Assembly: GCF_032051575.1 (NCBI RefSeq)
Contig: NZ_DAMBYD010000007.1
Coordinates: 173,484 to 237,483, forward strand
DNA: 64,000 nucleotides
Source: Aminipila sp032051575
Lineage (GTDB): Bacteria; Bacillota; Clostridia; Peptostreptococcales; Anaerovoracaceae
Direction of reading: 5' to 3'
The translations under genes were made by a program, and so were the position numbers. Below the pieces are notes generated by a model. That model searched no databases. It was not told where the DNA came from and saw nothing but the letters and a program-made list of their open reading frames with translations. Shown here piece after piece: positions 18,035 through 27,652 of the stretch. Every line of letters starts with the position of its first letter. Position 1 is the first letter of the stretch.

Positions 18035-18430
18035 TAAAAAACCGCCCTTCGGGCAATCTCTTGCCAAAGGACGGATAAAATTCCGCGGTACCACCTTTGT
18101 TCCACATAGCTTTAAGCCTGCGGCCCTCATTTAGTATCAAACTATGTTTTTTGCTTTGTTATCTTTTTTAAGTGAAAATTTTCTCTTAAAAAATAATTAA
18201 ACAAAATGTTAGACGATGAAAATCTATAAATCGTAGATTTATGATTTTCTAGCCTAAATTCTGGCAGCAGTTCTAAAGAACTGGACAGAATGTTAAAGCA
18301 ACCTTCAAAATACGCTTTCTTTGAAACCTTACAGCCTATGGATTTCATTCTCTGATGCAAGGGATAAAACTAATTATCTCAGCCAAGTGCGAACCTTTCC
18401 TACTCCTCTTTATCATAGTTTTCATATTTA
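18035..18430 (-). promoter_or_regulatory. T-box riboswitch leader of valS
   Basis: Read on the minus strand, the conserved T-box sequence AGGTGGTACCGCGG lies at 18097-18083 and is followed by a terminator stem (18074-18041; CCGTCCTTTGGCAA against TTGCCCGAAGGGCGG) and TTTTTTA. Far upstream is the stem I region (GATAAAGAGGAGTAGG near 18413, CAGAGAATGAAATCC near 18355). Uncharged tRNA-Val should stabilise the antiterminator and allow valS transcription. I could not assign the specifier codon with confidence. The stem I to antiterminator distance is long, with A/T-rich sequence at about 18140-18250. Confidence 0.9.
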
Positions 18431-18497
18431 ATTTTCTGTTTAACTGAGTTTTACCTATAGCATATACTATATCTGAAACTCACCCATAATATATAAT

Positions 18498-18525
18498 AGT
18501 TTATATCATTACGCGTAAAAGTCAA
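18498..18525 (-). promoter_or_regulatory. Probable valS promoter
   Basis: Minus strand: TTGACT (18525-18520), a 16-base spacer and TAAACT (18503-18498), located just upstream of the T-box leader. An A/T-rich stretch with alternative -10 sequences follows, so the exact -10 is uncertain. Confidence 0.5.
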
Positions 18526-18560
18526 GCACTAAATTAATCCACCATTTATAAATTGGCATT

Positions 18561-19358
18561 CTAGAGCCATTTAATATCTTGCTTTTTTATTCTCTCTGGT
18601 ATTGTATCGTACTGCTCTACCTTATGGTCTGGATATCCCAGCATTAATGCTCCAACGAAACTATTTCCTTCAGGCAGATCAAACAATTCTTTTAACTCTG
18701 GAATGGAATTAGATAGCCTTGTTAAATATCCTGCCCAACAGCTGCCAATCCCTTTAGACTGCAATATAAGTTCCGCAGTATAAAGTTTTAATGTAGTATC
18801 TCCAATAGGATTTATTGAATGATTGGGAGCATAGGCAAGAAGCAATGTAGGTGCATTGCCCATTATTGGGTTATTCCCCTCTTGGTATTCCTTAACAATT
18901 ATGTCTAACTCATGATGCTTTTCTGCAAATGACAAAATTATTTTCATTATTTTATCAATTGTTTCTTTTTTATCTACAATTACATACTTTGTTGGATGCT
19001 CATTTTTAGCACTAGGTGCCCAGCATGCAATCTTAAGCGCATGTTCAAGACTTTCTCTATTTACAGGTTCTGCTTTAAAATGTCTGTAAGATCTTCTTTT
19101 CATAAGATGTGCTTCTAATAAATCTGGAAATTCTTTTGTAAGTTCTGGGAATTCATCATTTACTACAGCATTCTTTCCATCGTAACTTACTGCTCCAACT
19201 GGACAAATTGCAGCGCAATGCATACATTTTAAGCAGATTTTATTTGGATTTAATCTAGGTTTTCCCTCTATATATTCTATAACATTAAAAGGACATACCT
19301 GTCTACACTTAAAGCATCCTATACATTTCTCTTTAATAAATTCTATGTTTCTATTCAT
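18561..19358 (-). CDS. Ferredoxin-domain nitroreductase-family protein
   Basis: 265 residues. Residues 1-60 form a two-cluster ferredoxin (CIGCFKCRQVCPFNVI and CLKCMHCAAICPVGAV); the rest is an FMN-binding nitroreductase domain (MKRRSYRHFK, WAPSAKNEHPTKYVIV, GSCWAGYLTRL). It probably moves electrons from Fe-S clusters to FMN and an unknown acceptor. It is the last gene of the tetrapyrrole/cobalt operon, 11 bases after cobA/hemD, which suggests a reductive step there, but it is not a clear BluB and the family is very broad. Confidence 0.85.
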   Translation of the reverse strand: MNRNIEFIKEKCIGCFKCRQVCPFNVIEYIEGKPRLNPNKICLKCMHCAAICPVGAVSYDGKNAVVNDEFPELTKEFPDLLEAHLMKRRSYRHFKAEPVNRESLEHALKIACWAPSAKNEHPTKYVIVDKKETIDKIMKIILSFAEKHHELDIIVKEYQEGNNPIMGNAPTLLLAYAPNHSINPIGDTTLKLYTAELILQSKGIGSCWAGYLTRLSNSIPELKELFDLPEGNSFVGALMLGYPDHKVEQYDTIPERIKKQDIKWL

Positions 19359-19369
19359 ATTTTTTCCTT

Positions 19370-20923
19370 TTACTTATTTAATTCTAAGAAGCATTCTACC
19401 ATACTATCAATTGTAGCTTCTTTAGCGGTAAAAATCTGCATACCATTCTTTCCTGCCTCTTCTGCTGTTTTTTCGCCTATGCATACAGCTTTCACTGCTG
19501 AAAAATCAGACAATCCAGACAGTGCAACAAAACCTCTTACTGTAGACGCGCTGGTAAATGCAACATAATCCACTTCCTCTGAAGCAAACTCTATTAATTC
19601 CACATGGGATACTTCTGTCTTTTGATTTTCAGTATCCTCTGTTTCAAAAGTATCGTAAACAGCTATATCTGCAAATTTAATAGATGCTTCCTCAAGAGGT
19701 TTAATGACTTCATCTGTACCAATTTTGGCTCTGGGAATTAAAATCTCAGGGTCCTTTCCAATTTTCGAACCCCATTCCACGGATTCTCTGGCAATTAATT
19801 TGCCTAAGGCCTTACCACTATAAATGGATGGCATTAGGTCAACCAGAATACCCATCTTTTCTATTGCTTCCTTCGTTGCAGAACCAATAGCCGCAAATTT
19901 AATACTTCCTAAGTCCCTTATGTCTTTTTTCATTTCACGAAGCTTATTGAAAAAGACTGTAACCCCAACAGGACTTGTAAATGCAACGTAATCAAACCTG
20001 CGTATATCATTAATTGCCTCTTCAAGTGGTTTATTATCTTCAATTTCTTTTGTTTCAATAGTAGGCATACTCACGATTTCAGCTCCAAGCATGGAAAGCT
20101 TATCTGCTAGAGATGAGTTTCGATCCTTTGGCCTGGTAACAGCAATCTTTACCCCCCCAAGTAATCGGTCTTCTGCCCAGTGGAACTCTTTTTCCAAGGC
20201 ACACACTTTACCTACAACGATAATAGCCGGAGTCTGAATGCCAGCCTTCTCTGCATCATTAGATAAATTGCTAACATCTGAAACAACTCTTCTCTGATGT
20301 GCCGTTGTCCCTCTTTCCAGTACTGCCGCAGGCATATCTGGCTCTATTCCAGCTTTTAAAAGGCCTTCGCAAATCTTTGGCATAGCAGTAATACCCATTA
20401 AGAATACAAAAGTGCCCCCCAGCTTTACAAGTGCCTCATAATCAATATCCGCTTCTTCCTTTTTCTTTGTATGTCCCGTAATAATGTGAAGGGAAGATAC
20501 AAAATCTCTATGAGTAACAGGTATCCCATTGTATGCAGGTACTGAAACCGCTGAAGTAATACCGGGAACGATTTCAAATGGAACCCCATTCTCACAAAGT
20601 AACTCCAGTTCTTCACCACCACGTCCAAATACAAACGGGTCTCCACCCTTTAGTCTTACTACTCTTTTTCCCTTTAATGCCTCTCTCAAAAGGATTTTAT
20701 TAATTTCATGCTGTGGAACTGAATGGTTTCCTGATACTTTACCTACAAAAATTAGTTCCGCCTGCTTTGGAATCATTGATAAAATCCCCTGACCTACTAA
20801 CTTATCATAAACAACTACTTCAGCCTGATCTAAAACCTTTTTGCCTTTAAGCGTAAAAAGCCCTGCATCTCCAGGTCCAGCTCCAACCAGCCACACTTTT
20901 CCCTTTTTATTATTTTCATCCAT
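19370..20923 (-). CDS. cobA-hemD: Fused uroporphyrinogen-III methyltransferase / uroporphyrinogen-III synthase
   Basis: Two enzymes in one chain, about 517 residues. The N-terminal half is a SAM-dependent methyltransferase (VGAGPGDAGLFTLKG, RLKGGDPFVFGRGGEE, PGITSAVSVPAYNGIPVTHR), converting uroporphyrinogen III to precorrin-2. The C-terminal half (from ~255) is HemD, closing hydroxymethylbilane (VAVTRPKDRNSS-like start, YVAFTSPVGVTVFF, DYVAFTSASTVRGF). This fusion is common in Clostridia. The start at 20923 overlaps hemC by 8 bases; an ATG 12 bases earlier is possible. Confidence 0.93.
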   Translation of the reverse strand: MDENNKKGKVWLVGAGPGDAGLFTLKGKKVLDQAEVVVYDKLVGQGILSMIPKQAELIFVGKVSGNHSVPQHEINKILLREALKGKRVVRLKGGDPFVFGRGGEELELLCENGVPFEIVPGITSAVSVPAYNGIPVTHRDFVSSLHIITGHTKKKEEADIDYEALVKLGGTFVFLMGITAMPKICEGLLKAGIEPDMPAAVLERGTTAHQRRVVSDVSNLSNDAEKAGIQTPAIIVVGKVCALEKEFHWAEDRLLGGVKIAVTRPKDRNSSLADKLSMLGAEIVSMPTIETKEIEDNKPLEEAINDIRRFDYVAFTSPVGVTVFFNKLREMKKDIRDLGSIKFAAIGSATKEAIEKMGILVDLMPSIYSGKALGKLIARESVEWGSKIGKDPEILIPRAKIGTDEVIKPLEEASIKFADIAVYDTFETEDTENQKTEVSHVELIEFASEEVDYVAFTSASTVRGFVALSGLSDFSAVKAVCIGEKTAEEAGKNGMQIFTAKEATIDSMVECFLELNK

Positions 20924-21809
20924 TCTGCTTACCATCCTTTAACTGTTTAGCCAATTCTACAGCTAAATTTTCTCCGTCTATAGCTTTACCCAAAATTCTG
21001 CTCTTAAAATGTTGCTGTGTTTCCTCATTATAATAAAGACCTCTTATTAAAATATTCTCACCTGACAACTCTGCAAATGCTCCAATAGGTGAACTGCATC
21101 CGCCATCTAAATAAGTTACAAATGCTCTCTCTGCCTTTGCACATATTTCAGATTTTTTGTCATTTACACATTCCAGGAAAGAGTAATTCTCACCAGCTCT
21201 GCCTTGAACAGCCATAATCCCCTGTCCCGCAGGAGGTATAATTTCATCTGCAGAAAATACTCTGCCAATTCTGTTTTCAAGTCCCAGTCTTGTTATCCCT
21301 GCATGAGCTAAAATAATGGAGCCATATTGCCCACTGTCCAGTTTCAAAAGCCTAGTCTGCAAATTACCCCTGATACTTTCTACTTGCCAGTCTGGATAAA
21401 TTTCTTTCAGTTGCATCTCCCTTCTTAAACTTGAAGTTCCCAAAGGTAATTGTTTATTTTCCGATTCATACCCTTCTGGAAAAACTAACACATCCAACGG
21501 ATTTTCTCGTTTAGAAAAAGCTACCAAAGGAAGGTCCTCCGAAATCTCCATGGGCAGATCTTTAAGACTATGTACAGAAATGTCTATTTTCCCTTCCATT
21601 AGTGCTTTATCTAGTTCTTTTACAAACAGGCCTTTACCTCCGATTTTATCTAACCTTTTATCTAGAATGATATCCCCTGTGGTTTTCATGGTGACAAGTT
21701 CTAGTTCAATTTCAGGATGAGCTTCAGCAATCTGAGCCATTACAAGCTTTGACTGTGCCACAGCCAGCCTGCTGTCTCTGCTGCCAACAATTATTTTACG
21801 TCCAGCCAT
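20916..21809 (-). CDS. hemC: Porphobilinogen deaminase (hydroxymethylbilane synthase)
   Basis: Joins four porphobilinogens into hydroxymethylbilane. 297 residues, normal length. SRDSRLAVAQSKLV at the N-terminus, VHSLKDLP, LGTSSLRRE and the dipyrromethane-cofactor Cys in DGGCSSPIGAFA are all visible. AAGGAGAG precedes the ATG. It sits between cbiJ/cysG-N and cobA/hemD. Confidence 0.96.
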   Translation of the reverse strand: MAGRKIIVGSRDSRLAVAQSKLVMAQIAEAHPEIELELVTMKTTGDIILDKRLDKIGGKGLFVKELDKALMEGKIDISVHSLKDLPMEISEDLPLVAFSKRENPLDVLVFPEGYESENKQLPLGTSSLRREMQLKEIYPDWQVESIRGNLQTRLLKLDSGQYGSIILAHAGITRLGLENRIGRVFSADEIIPPAGQGIMAVQGRAGENYSFLECVNDKKSEICAKAERAFVTYLDGGCSSPIGAFAELSGENILIRGLYYNEETQQHFKSRILGKAIDGENLAVELAKQLKDGKQNG

Positions 21810-21822
21810 TTTTCTCTCCTTT

Positions 21823-23079
21823 TTAATATATATCTTTCACTGCATTTTTTATGACTTCTGAGCCTTTCTTTGCAAGAGTATGGCTTTTACCTTGAGCTGT
21901 AATACCAACAACCAAGTCTCCCTGCATGACCACACCAGGGAAATAAAAGTCGCACTCTTCTTTGGCATCAGCTACATTGACCAGCATACCTCTTTCCCTG
22001 CACTGCTGTCCTATGCCTTGATTAATTTCTCTATTATTAGTTGCGGCTAAAACCATGTCCGCTCCTATTATATCTTGTATCTCAAACTCTTTTTCTAAAA
22101 GTTCAATTGACCGATTTAACCCAGCTTTCTGATTTATATTGATATGTTCCTGAACCATCTGCCTTATTTCTTCAGAAATCTCCTTTGCCACAATTCTTAA
22201 ATTGCAGGAAAACTGCAATAAAGTTTTGATTCTTCTGCAGGCAATTTTTCCACCGCCAACTACTGCAATATTTCTATCATTTATATTTACAAACATAGGA
22301 AACCATTCCGCAAAAGTTTCTTTAACCGAATCCCTACTTATTTCATTCATCACCTGCTGAAGGGACATTCCCTTATCCTGTTCTGTTCTACCTACAACTA
22401 CTAAAGCAGCTCCTGCCTCTTTAGCCGCCAAATATTTTTCGTAAGCGCCTCCTTCTTTTCCCGTGTCTTTTGTCACCATGTAACAGCAGTCCAGCTGATT
22501 TAACATAGCTTTATTCATTTCATAAGAAAAAGGGCCCTGCATACAAATTAAATGCTTTCCTGCAAATCCCAGTTCATTACAGCTTTTTAAGACTTCTTCC
22601 ATAGGAAGTACTCTGGCATAGAGTCTTTCCTGGAAATCATGAACTTCTGTATATTTTGCCAGTTCCTTACTACCGGTGGTTAGAAGTACATTCCCTTTAG
22701 TCGTATTTAAATATTCCACTGCAGCTTCTGTACTTTCCACAAAAACGCATTCCGAGCCAAAATCGGTTTTACCCCTTAGTAATCGTATGTACCTAATCTT
22801 GGTTTTATCACAAGCCGATTTTATATTTTCTGTTACAACAGTTGCATAGGGGTGGGTAGCATCAATAACCAAATCAAAGCCTCTGCACATAAGCTCCTGC
22901 ATTTCTTCCAAATTAAGTCTTCCTGCTTTTATTTCAAGATTTTGTGCAGGTTCATGTTCCAGTATTTCTTTTCCATATTCAGTTGCCACACAAGCACATA
23001 CGAACATGTTTTTCATTTTTAAAAGTGCCTCAATCAGCTGCCTGCCTTCAGTCGTTCCTGCAAACACTAAAATATTCAT
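21823..23079 (-). CDS. cbiJ-cysG(N): Fused precorrin-6A reductase (CbiJ/CobK) and precorrin-2 dehydrogenase (CysG N-domain)
   Basis: 418 residues. Residues 1-250 match CbiJ/CobK: VFAGTTEGRQLIEAL start, DLVIDATHPYATVVTENI, CMQGPFSYEMN, and VTKDTGKEGG. Residues ~255-418 match the NAD-dependent precorrin-2 dehydrogenase domain of siroheme synthase (FPMFVNINDRNIAVVGGGKIA, AATNNREINQGIG, NVADAKEECDFYFPGVV). The fusion joins the dehydrogenase that makes sirohydrochlorin with a late ring reduction of the corrin branch. AGGAGG lies 6 to 8 bases before the ATG. Confidence 0.9.
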   Translation of the reverse strand: MNILVFAGTTEGRQLIEALLKMKNMFVCACVATEYGKEILEHEPAQNLEIKAGRLNLEEMQELMCRGFDLVIDATHPYATVVTENIKSACDKTKIRYIRLLRGKTDFGSECVFVESTEAAVEYLNTTKGNVLLTTGSKELAKYTEVHDFQERLYARVLPMEEVLKSCNELGFAGKHLICMQGPFSYEMNKAMLNQLDCCYMVTKDTGKEGGAYEKYLAAKEAGAALVVVGRTEQDKGMSLQQVMNEISRDSVKETFAEWFPMFVNINDRNIAVVGGGKIACRRIKTLLQFSCNLRIVAKEISEEIRQMVQEHININQKAGLNRSIELLEKEFEIQDIIGADMVLAATNNREINQGIGQQCRERGMLVNVADAKEECDFYFPGVVMQGDLVVGITAQGKSHTLAKKGSEVIKNAVKDIY

Positions 23080-23098
23080 GCCTGCCCCTCCTATAAAT

Positions 23099-24394
23099 CT
23101 AATGTTTCAGCGTTTCACGAGCCGCGGACTTATGTAATGCTTCTAAACATTCTCCCCAAAGTTCATGTGGTAATTGTTCCCGAAGTCCATAAATCAGCTT
23201 TGATGCTGCTTTTCTAACAGCCTCTTCCGCTGCTTCTATTGAATTGTTGGAATAGCCTTCTTCCAGTTCAGACGTTTTACTTGCAAACCGCTGTACTGTA
23301 TCTTCTGAAACCATCTCTACGATTTCCTGAATTTTAGGTATGTAATGCCTAAATTCGAACCACTTATCCAGTTCCTCCTGATACTCCATCAAGATTTCCA
23401 TTGCAAGCTTAATCTGGTCTGCATTTTCTTCTTTTGTTCCACCGCTATTCATAGAATCTATATCAAACAATTCAACATAAGGCAGTTTACCAATCTCTGG
23501 GTCTATGTCTCTTGGAACAGCTAAATCAAACAAATAGTACTTTTTATTTGCCTCTGTATCTTGTTTTCCCCTTATACAAGGCTGTTCTAAGATTCCTTTC
23601 ACCTCATCCAAAAGAAGGGTATAGTGTGGGCTTAAAGTTGCACTTATAATCACCTGATTTCCTCTGATTTGAGAAATTCTATCATCGTAAGGAACCATTT
23701 TGCATCCCTCAGGCACAATGGATTCCTGTTCATCATTACCATGCCTTTTTCTTCGTAATGTCATCGAAACGCAAGCTCCACAGGAAACCAACATATTTAC
23801 TACAAGCTTTCCCATCTGCCCATTTCCTATTACAAGGCACTGAACCCCTTTTAAGTCACCTACTGCTGCTTTTAGTATATCTATTGTATCAGTAGCTGAT
23901 GAACGGTTTACCGTGCACATACGGACTTCAGTCTTTACCCTTTTCCCTGCTGACAGTGCCGTTTGAAAGACCTTTTCCAATGCAATATCTACACATCCGC
24001 TTTCCCTGGATATTTGCAGCGCTTCTCTCACTTGTGAGATTATTTGATCTTCTCCAAAGATTTTAGAATCAAACCCACAAACCACTTTAAGAAGATGATC
24101 AATAGCCTGACTGTCATCGCGTTCTACAAAGTACTCTTCATATAGGCTGGTATCTATTTTTTTTATCTGACAAAGTATGTCATAAGGACTTACCATATTT
24201 AATTTTTTGTTATCACATTGACTAACCCAAAGCTCTGTCCGATTACAAGTTGAAAGCAGGATGCATCCCTTCACCTTAAATCGTTCCTTAATTTCCTTAA
24301 CTGCTTCTCTTACTCCAGCTTTTGTAAAGGAAAAGGCCTCTCTGTATTCAAGAGAAGCTTTACTGTGATCAATGCCTACCATTCTAATACGCAT
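23099..24394 (-). CDS. hemA: Glutamyl-tRNA reductase
   Basis: First committed enzyme of the C5 pathway, reducing glutamyl-tRNA to glutamate-1-semialdehyde. 431 residues from the chosen start at 24394 (AAAGG 9 bases upstream); the frame is open to 24466 and would overlap cbiL. The catalytic Cys is Cys50 in LLSTCNRTELW; the NADPH domain has VIGNGQMGKLV; the C-terminal helical dimerisation domain follows. In the order cbiL - hemA - cbiJ/cysG-N - hemC. Confidence 0.95.
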   Translation of the reverse strand: MRIRMVGIDHSKASLEYREAFSFTKAGVREAVKEIKERFKVKGCILLSTCNRTELWVSQCDNKKLNMVSPYDILCQIKKIDTSLYEEYFVERDDSQAIDHLLKVVCGFDSKIFGEDQIISQVREALQISRESGCVDIALEKVFQTALSAGKRVKTEVRMCTVNRSSATDTIDILKAAVGDLKGVQCLVIGNGQMGKLVVNMLVSCGACVSMTLRRKRHGNDEQESIVPEGCKMVPYDDRISQIRGNQVIISATLSPHYTLLLDEVKGILEQPCIRGKQDTEANKKYYLFDLAVPRDIDPEIGKLPYVELFDIDSMNSGGTKEENADQIKLAMEILMEYQEELDKWFEFRHYIPKIQEIVEMVSEDTVQRFASKTSELEEGYSNNSIEAAEEAVRKAASKLIYGLREQLPHELWGECLEALHKSAARETLKH

Positions 24395-24446
24395 TATGAT
24401 TCGCCTTTCGAAACTTATATCTGCATTAACATAACTAATGTTACCG

Positions 24447-25139
24447 TTAATTATGTTCTTTAACAATAATCACTGAAAAATAACTTGCGTTTTCATCAAT
24501 TTCATCTATATTCTGGAAGATTCTTTCACCCTCCATGCCACATCGTTCCACCATTTTAACCGTTGGAGGATTATCCATAGTATTAATATATTGCTTAAGC
24601 TTTCCTATAGATTTACCGCTCTTCATCAGCACTTTGGTTCCTTTCAGATGCAACGCTTCCTCTGCACCCTCATAAGAAGCTGGTATAATATGTAACGCTT
24701 CCTCTGCCTCGGTCAGACTGTCATTTAACCTTGCTGAAACAGCACAAAACGAAGGTATCCCAGGTACAATCTCTGCTTCATATCCAGCATCACGAACACG
24801 GTTATGAACATAGGCATAAGTTGAATAAATAGTAGGATCACCTAAGGTTAAAAAAGCAACATTTTTACCTTCATCAATCCATGTTTTTACCAGTTCTGCC
24901 GCTGCATCATGACAGGCTTTAAGCTTCTCTTGGTCACGGGTCATGGGCATATCCAGCTCAACTATATTCTTTTCATCTATATTGTGAACGGCACCCTTAG
25001 CTATTGTATATGCAACATTAACATTTTGACCTGACTTTGGAATAGCTATTATGTCACATTCTTCTATTATTCTTACTGCCTTTAATGTCATAAGCTCTGG
25101 GTCTCCAGGTCCTACTCCTAATCCATATAATTTAGCCAT
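24447..25139 (-). CDS. cbiL: Precorrin-2 / cobalt-factor II C20-methyltransferase
   Basis: SAM-dependent tetrapyrrole methyltransferase of 230 residues. The motifs GLGVGPGDPELMTLKAV, FLTLGDPTIYSTYAYV and VPGIPSFCAVSARL are those of CbiL/CobI. It methylates C20 after cobalt insertion in the anaerobic B12 route, consistent with cbiK immediately upstream. Confidence 0.93.
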   Translation of the reverse strand: MAKLYGLGVGPGDPELMTLKAVRIIEECDIIAIPKSGQNVNVAYTIAKGAVHNIDEKNIVELDMPMTRDQEKLKACHDAAAELVKTWIDEGKNVAFLTLGDPTIYSTYAYVHNRVRDAGYEAEIVPGIPSFCAVSARLNDSLTEAEEALHIIPASYEGAEEALHLKGTKVLMKSGKSIGKLKQYINTMDNPPTVKMVERCGMEGERIFQNIDEIDENASYFSVIIVKEHN

Positions 25140-25201
25140 TTATTTCCTCCGCATTTTATTGTGTAATTCTATATTTTTCTATATTTTTCAACATTAATCG
25201 T

Positions 25202-25999
25202 CTATTTGCAATCTACTGTGTGATTCAAGTAAATCTGCTGAATTCCTAAAAACTCTCCAATTCCTCTTAATATGCAGGAAACTTCAAACCCAGCATTTTC
25301 AAACATCACCTTCCATGAATCTTCATCATCACCAGCCATATCATTTACGGCATGATCTCCTGCTACTATCATGAATGGCATGAGGACTACTTTTTTAGGA
25401 GCATATTTTTTTACCTTTCCAATAACAAGGTCCACATCTGGATATCCTTCAACAGTTCCTACAAATACATTGTCATACCCTAGTTCTTTAAATCTATAGT
25501 CAAGAGCAGCATAAGCTGCATCTGCAAAATGACCTGTCCCATGACCCATTAGAATCAAAGCTGTTTCATTTTTAACTGCTTCATTCTTGGTCACATCCAA
25601 TTGGGGCACTTCTGACATGATAGCTTTACACACTTCTTCATAATCTTCGGAAGTGCTTAAGAGTGCCTTTCCTATGGAAATAGTGTCAAAACTTGTCACA
25701 AATGGTCCGATTTGCTCGATCATCTTGTCATATTCCTCACCATTAATAATATGAGTAGGCTGCACAAGTATATCCTTAAAGCCATCTTTCACTAATCTTC
25801 CCATAGCTTCACTAACATTGTCAATATGAATATTATCACGCTTTTTAAGTACTTTCATAATCATACCACTAGTAAACGCTCTTCTCAGCTCTCTGTCTGG
25901 ATAGGCTTTACTTATAAATCTTTCTATTTCACCAATAGTCTTATCTCTAGTTTCCTTATGGCTAGTGCCAAAACTTACTATTAATAGTGCTTTCTTCAT
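25202..25999 (-). CDS. cbiK: Sirohydrochlorin cobaltochelatase CbiK
   Basis: Class II chelatase that puts Co(2+) into sirohydrochlorin, 265 residues. SFGTSHKETRDKTIGEIE at the start, VQPTHIINGEEYD and the metal-binding MGHGTGHFAD are present. The ATG at 25999 follows AAAGG by about 14 bases; a TTG at 26026 would overlap cbiO. No signal peptide is seen, so it is cytosolic. Placement after cbiO couples cobalt import with insertion. Confidence 0.93.
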   Translation of the reverse strand: MKKALLIVSFGTSHKETRDKTIGEIERFISKAYPDRELRRAFTSGMIMKVLKKRDNIHIDNVSEAMGRLVKDGFKDILVQPTHIINGEEYDKMIEQIGPFVTSFDTISIGKALLSTSEDYEEVCKAIMSEVPQLDVTKNEAVKNETALILMGHGTGHFADAAYAALDYRFKELGYDNVFVGTVEGYPDVDLVIGKVKKYAPKKVVLMPFMIVAGDHAVNDMAGDDEDSWKVMFENAGFEVSCILRGIGEFLGIQQIYLNHTVDCK

Positions 26000-26009
26000 A
26001 CAATATAAT

Positions 26010-26861
26010 CTAACCTTTCTTTGCAATTAGTGTTTCCAGTTCTTCTGCCGTCCTTGGAATAGGCAGATTGTTTTCCAGTACGCCTGATTTTTGCAGATTT
26101 TCAAATATACGCAGAACCGTTGGTTTTTCTAGATTTGTAATTTCCAGCAAATCATCTTTTCTGAATATTTCCTCTGGAGTCCCTTGGCTTATAATTCTTC
26201 CTTCATTAAATAATACAACTCTTTCAGCCCAGATTAAAGCTCTCTCTACATCGTGAGTAGACAATATGACAGTTATTCCCCTGCTGCTCAAGTCATCAAT
26301 TATGCTATCGATCATTCTTGCATGCTTCGGATCAAGTGCTGAAGCAGGTTCGTCCAAAATCACTACATCAGGCTCCATCACAAGAATATCTGCTATAGCA
26401 ACTCTCTTTTTCTGCCCTCCACTTAAAAAATGAGTGGGCTTATCTTTAAATTCTGTAATATTCAATTCATCTATAATTTTATCAACCTTTGACCGTGCTT
26501 CTTCTTGTGAAAATCCTAAGTTAAGCACACCAAAAGATATTTCCTGAACAACATTGGCAGAAAATAATTGATTGTCAGGGTCTTGGAATACTATGCCGAC
26601 TTGCTTTCTAACTTGTAAAAGACCCTTTCTTGAATAATCAATTGATTTTCCATTTATATATACTTTACCACTTTTAGGCTTCAGTACTCCATTTAAATGT
26701 AAAAAAAAGGTTGATTTTCCTGAACCATTTGGTCCCATTACTGCAAGTTTTTCACCTTTTTTCACCTCTAAATCGATTCCATTTAATGCTTTTGTACCAT
26801 CTGCATATATATATTGCAGATTTTCAGTTCTAATCACTATGTCCTTCTTCAATTCTTCCAT
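26010..26861 (-). CDS. cbiO: Cobalt ECF transporter ATPase CbiO
   Basis: ATPase of the CbiMNQO cobalt importer, 283 residues. Walker A GPNGSGKS, Q-loop FQDPDNQLF (typical of ECF ATPases), signature FLSGGQKKR, Walker B VVILDEPASALDPKH and switch His STHDVE. Encoded directly after cbiQ. Confidence 0.95.
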   Translation of the reverse strand: MEELKKDIVIRTENLQYIYADGTKALNGIDLEVKKGEKLAVMGPNGSGKSTFFLHLNGVLKPKSGKVYINGKSIDYSRKGLLQVRKQVGIVFQDPDNQLFSANVVQEISFGVLNLGFSQEEARSKVDKIIDELNITEFKDKPTHFLSGGQKKRVAIADILVMEPDVVILDEPASALDPKHARMIDSIIDDLSSRGITVILSTHDVERALIWAERVVLFNEGRIISQGTPEEIFRKDDLLEITNLEKPTVLRIFENLQKSGVLENNLPIPRTAEELETLIAKKG

Positions 26862-26869
26862 ATATTCCT

Positions 26870-27652
26870 CTATATTCCACCGTTAACTTTGCACCATATA
26901 GCTAAACTTACTAGTGTTACTAAGGAAATGATAACCTGCGTCTTTTCCTTTATGGTTGCGGCCTGGTTTTCATACAAAACCTTTATCTCACCATCATAAC
27001 ACCTGGACTCCATCGCATCAAAAAGAGTATTTGCTTTCTGCATAGCACGAATCAAAATCACAGACAGCATATTTCCCATACCATTTATAGCACTTTTAGC
27101 ACTAATATTGCCCAGTCTGCAATTTTGTGCAGTCATAATGGATGAGGCCATATCAAACAACACAAATATATATCTATAGGTTAACATCATTATTTCTATA
27201 ATTAAACTTGGGCAATGAAGTTTTTTTAATACATATAGTAAATCCATCATCGGAGTCGTTAATATAAGGAAATACAAGCAGGATACCGATGCAAGTGATA
27301 CGGTTATCAATCTCACCGCATATAGCAGAGAAAACCAGCTTACTGCAATATATTTGCTTCCTATAGCTATATTCATTAGATCCATTGGAACATCTGTTAG
27401 GTTTACCGCTATTGCCACAGTCCCTAATGCCAGAAAGGCAAAAGGTGCTACCATAAGCTTTATATAATGAGAAGGAGATGTGCGGCTAAAAAAAATAGTC
27501 ACACATCCCATCATAACTAAAATAACAAATGATATGACAAAAGAGCGGGCAGCAACGCATATTAGCAATGTCCCAACTGCAAAAGCACTCTTTAGAAAAG
27601 GGCTTTTATTCCTTATGGCTGACGAATAGGCCAGCTTATCAATCAAAATCAT
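26870..27652 (-). CDS. cbiQ: Cobalt ECF transporter membrane protein CbiQ
   Basis: T-component of the CbiMNQO importer, 260 residues with several membrane segments and the coupling-helix signature (MLTYRYIFVLFD, SVILIRAMQKANTLFDAMESR). The start at 27652 has GGAGG 5 to 6 bases upstream and overlaps the upstream EamA gene by 14 bases, so the two are coupled. Confidence 0.92.
   Translation of the reverse strand: MILIDKLAYSSAIRNKSPFLKSAFAVGTLLICVAARSFVISFVILVMMGCVTIFFSRTSPSHYIKLMVAPFAFLALGTVAIAVNLTDVPMDLMNIAIGSKYIAVSWFSLLYAVRLITVSLASVSCLYFLILTTPMMDLLYVLKKLHCPSLIIEIMMLTYRYIFVLFDMASSIMTAQNCRLGNISAKSAINGMGNMLSVILIRAMQKANTLFDAMESRCYDGEIKVLYENQAATIKEKTQVIISLVTLVSLAIWCKVNGGI

Noticed and set aside
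18142..18360. Open frame of 72 codons on the minus strand inside the valS leader
   Set aside because: It lies within the T-box structure, has no ribosome site, and its bases are explained by RNA stems.
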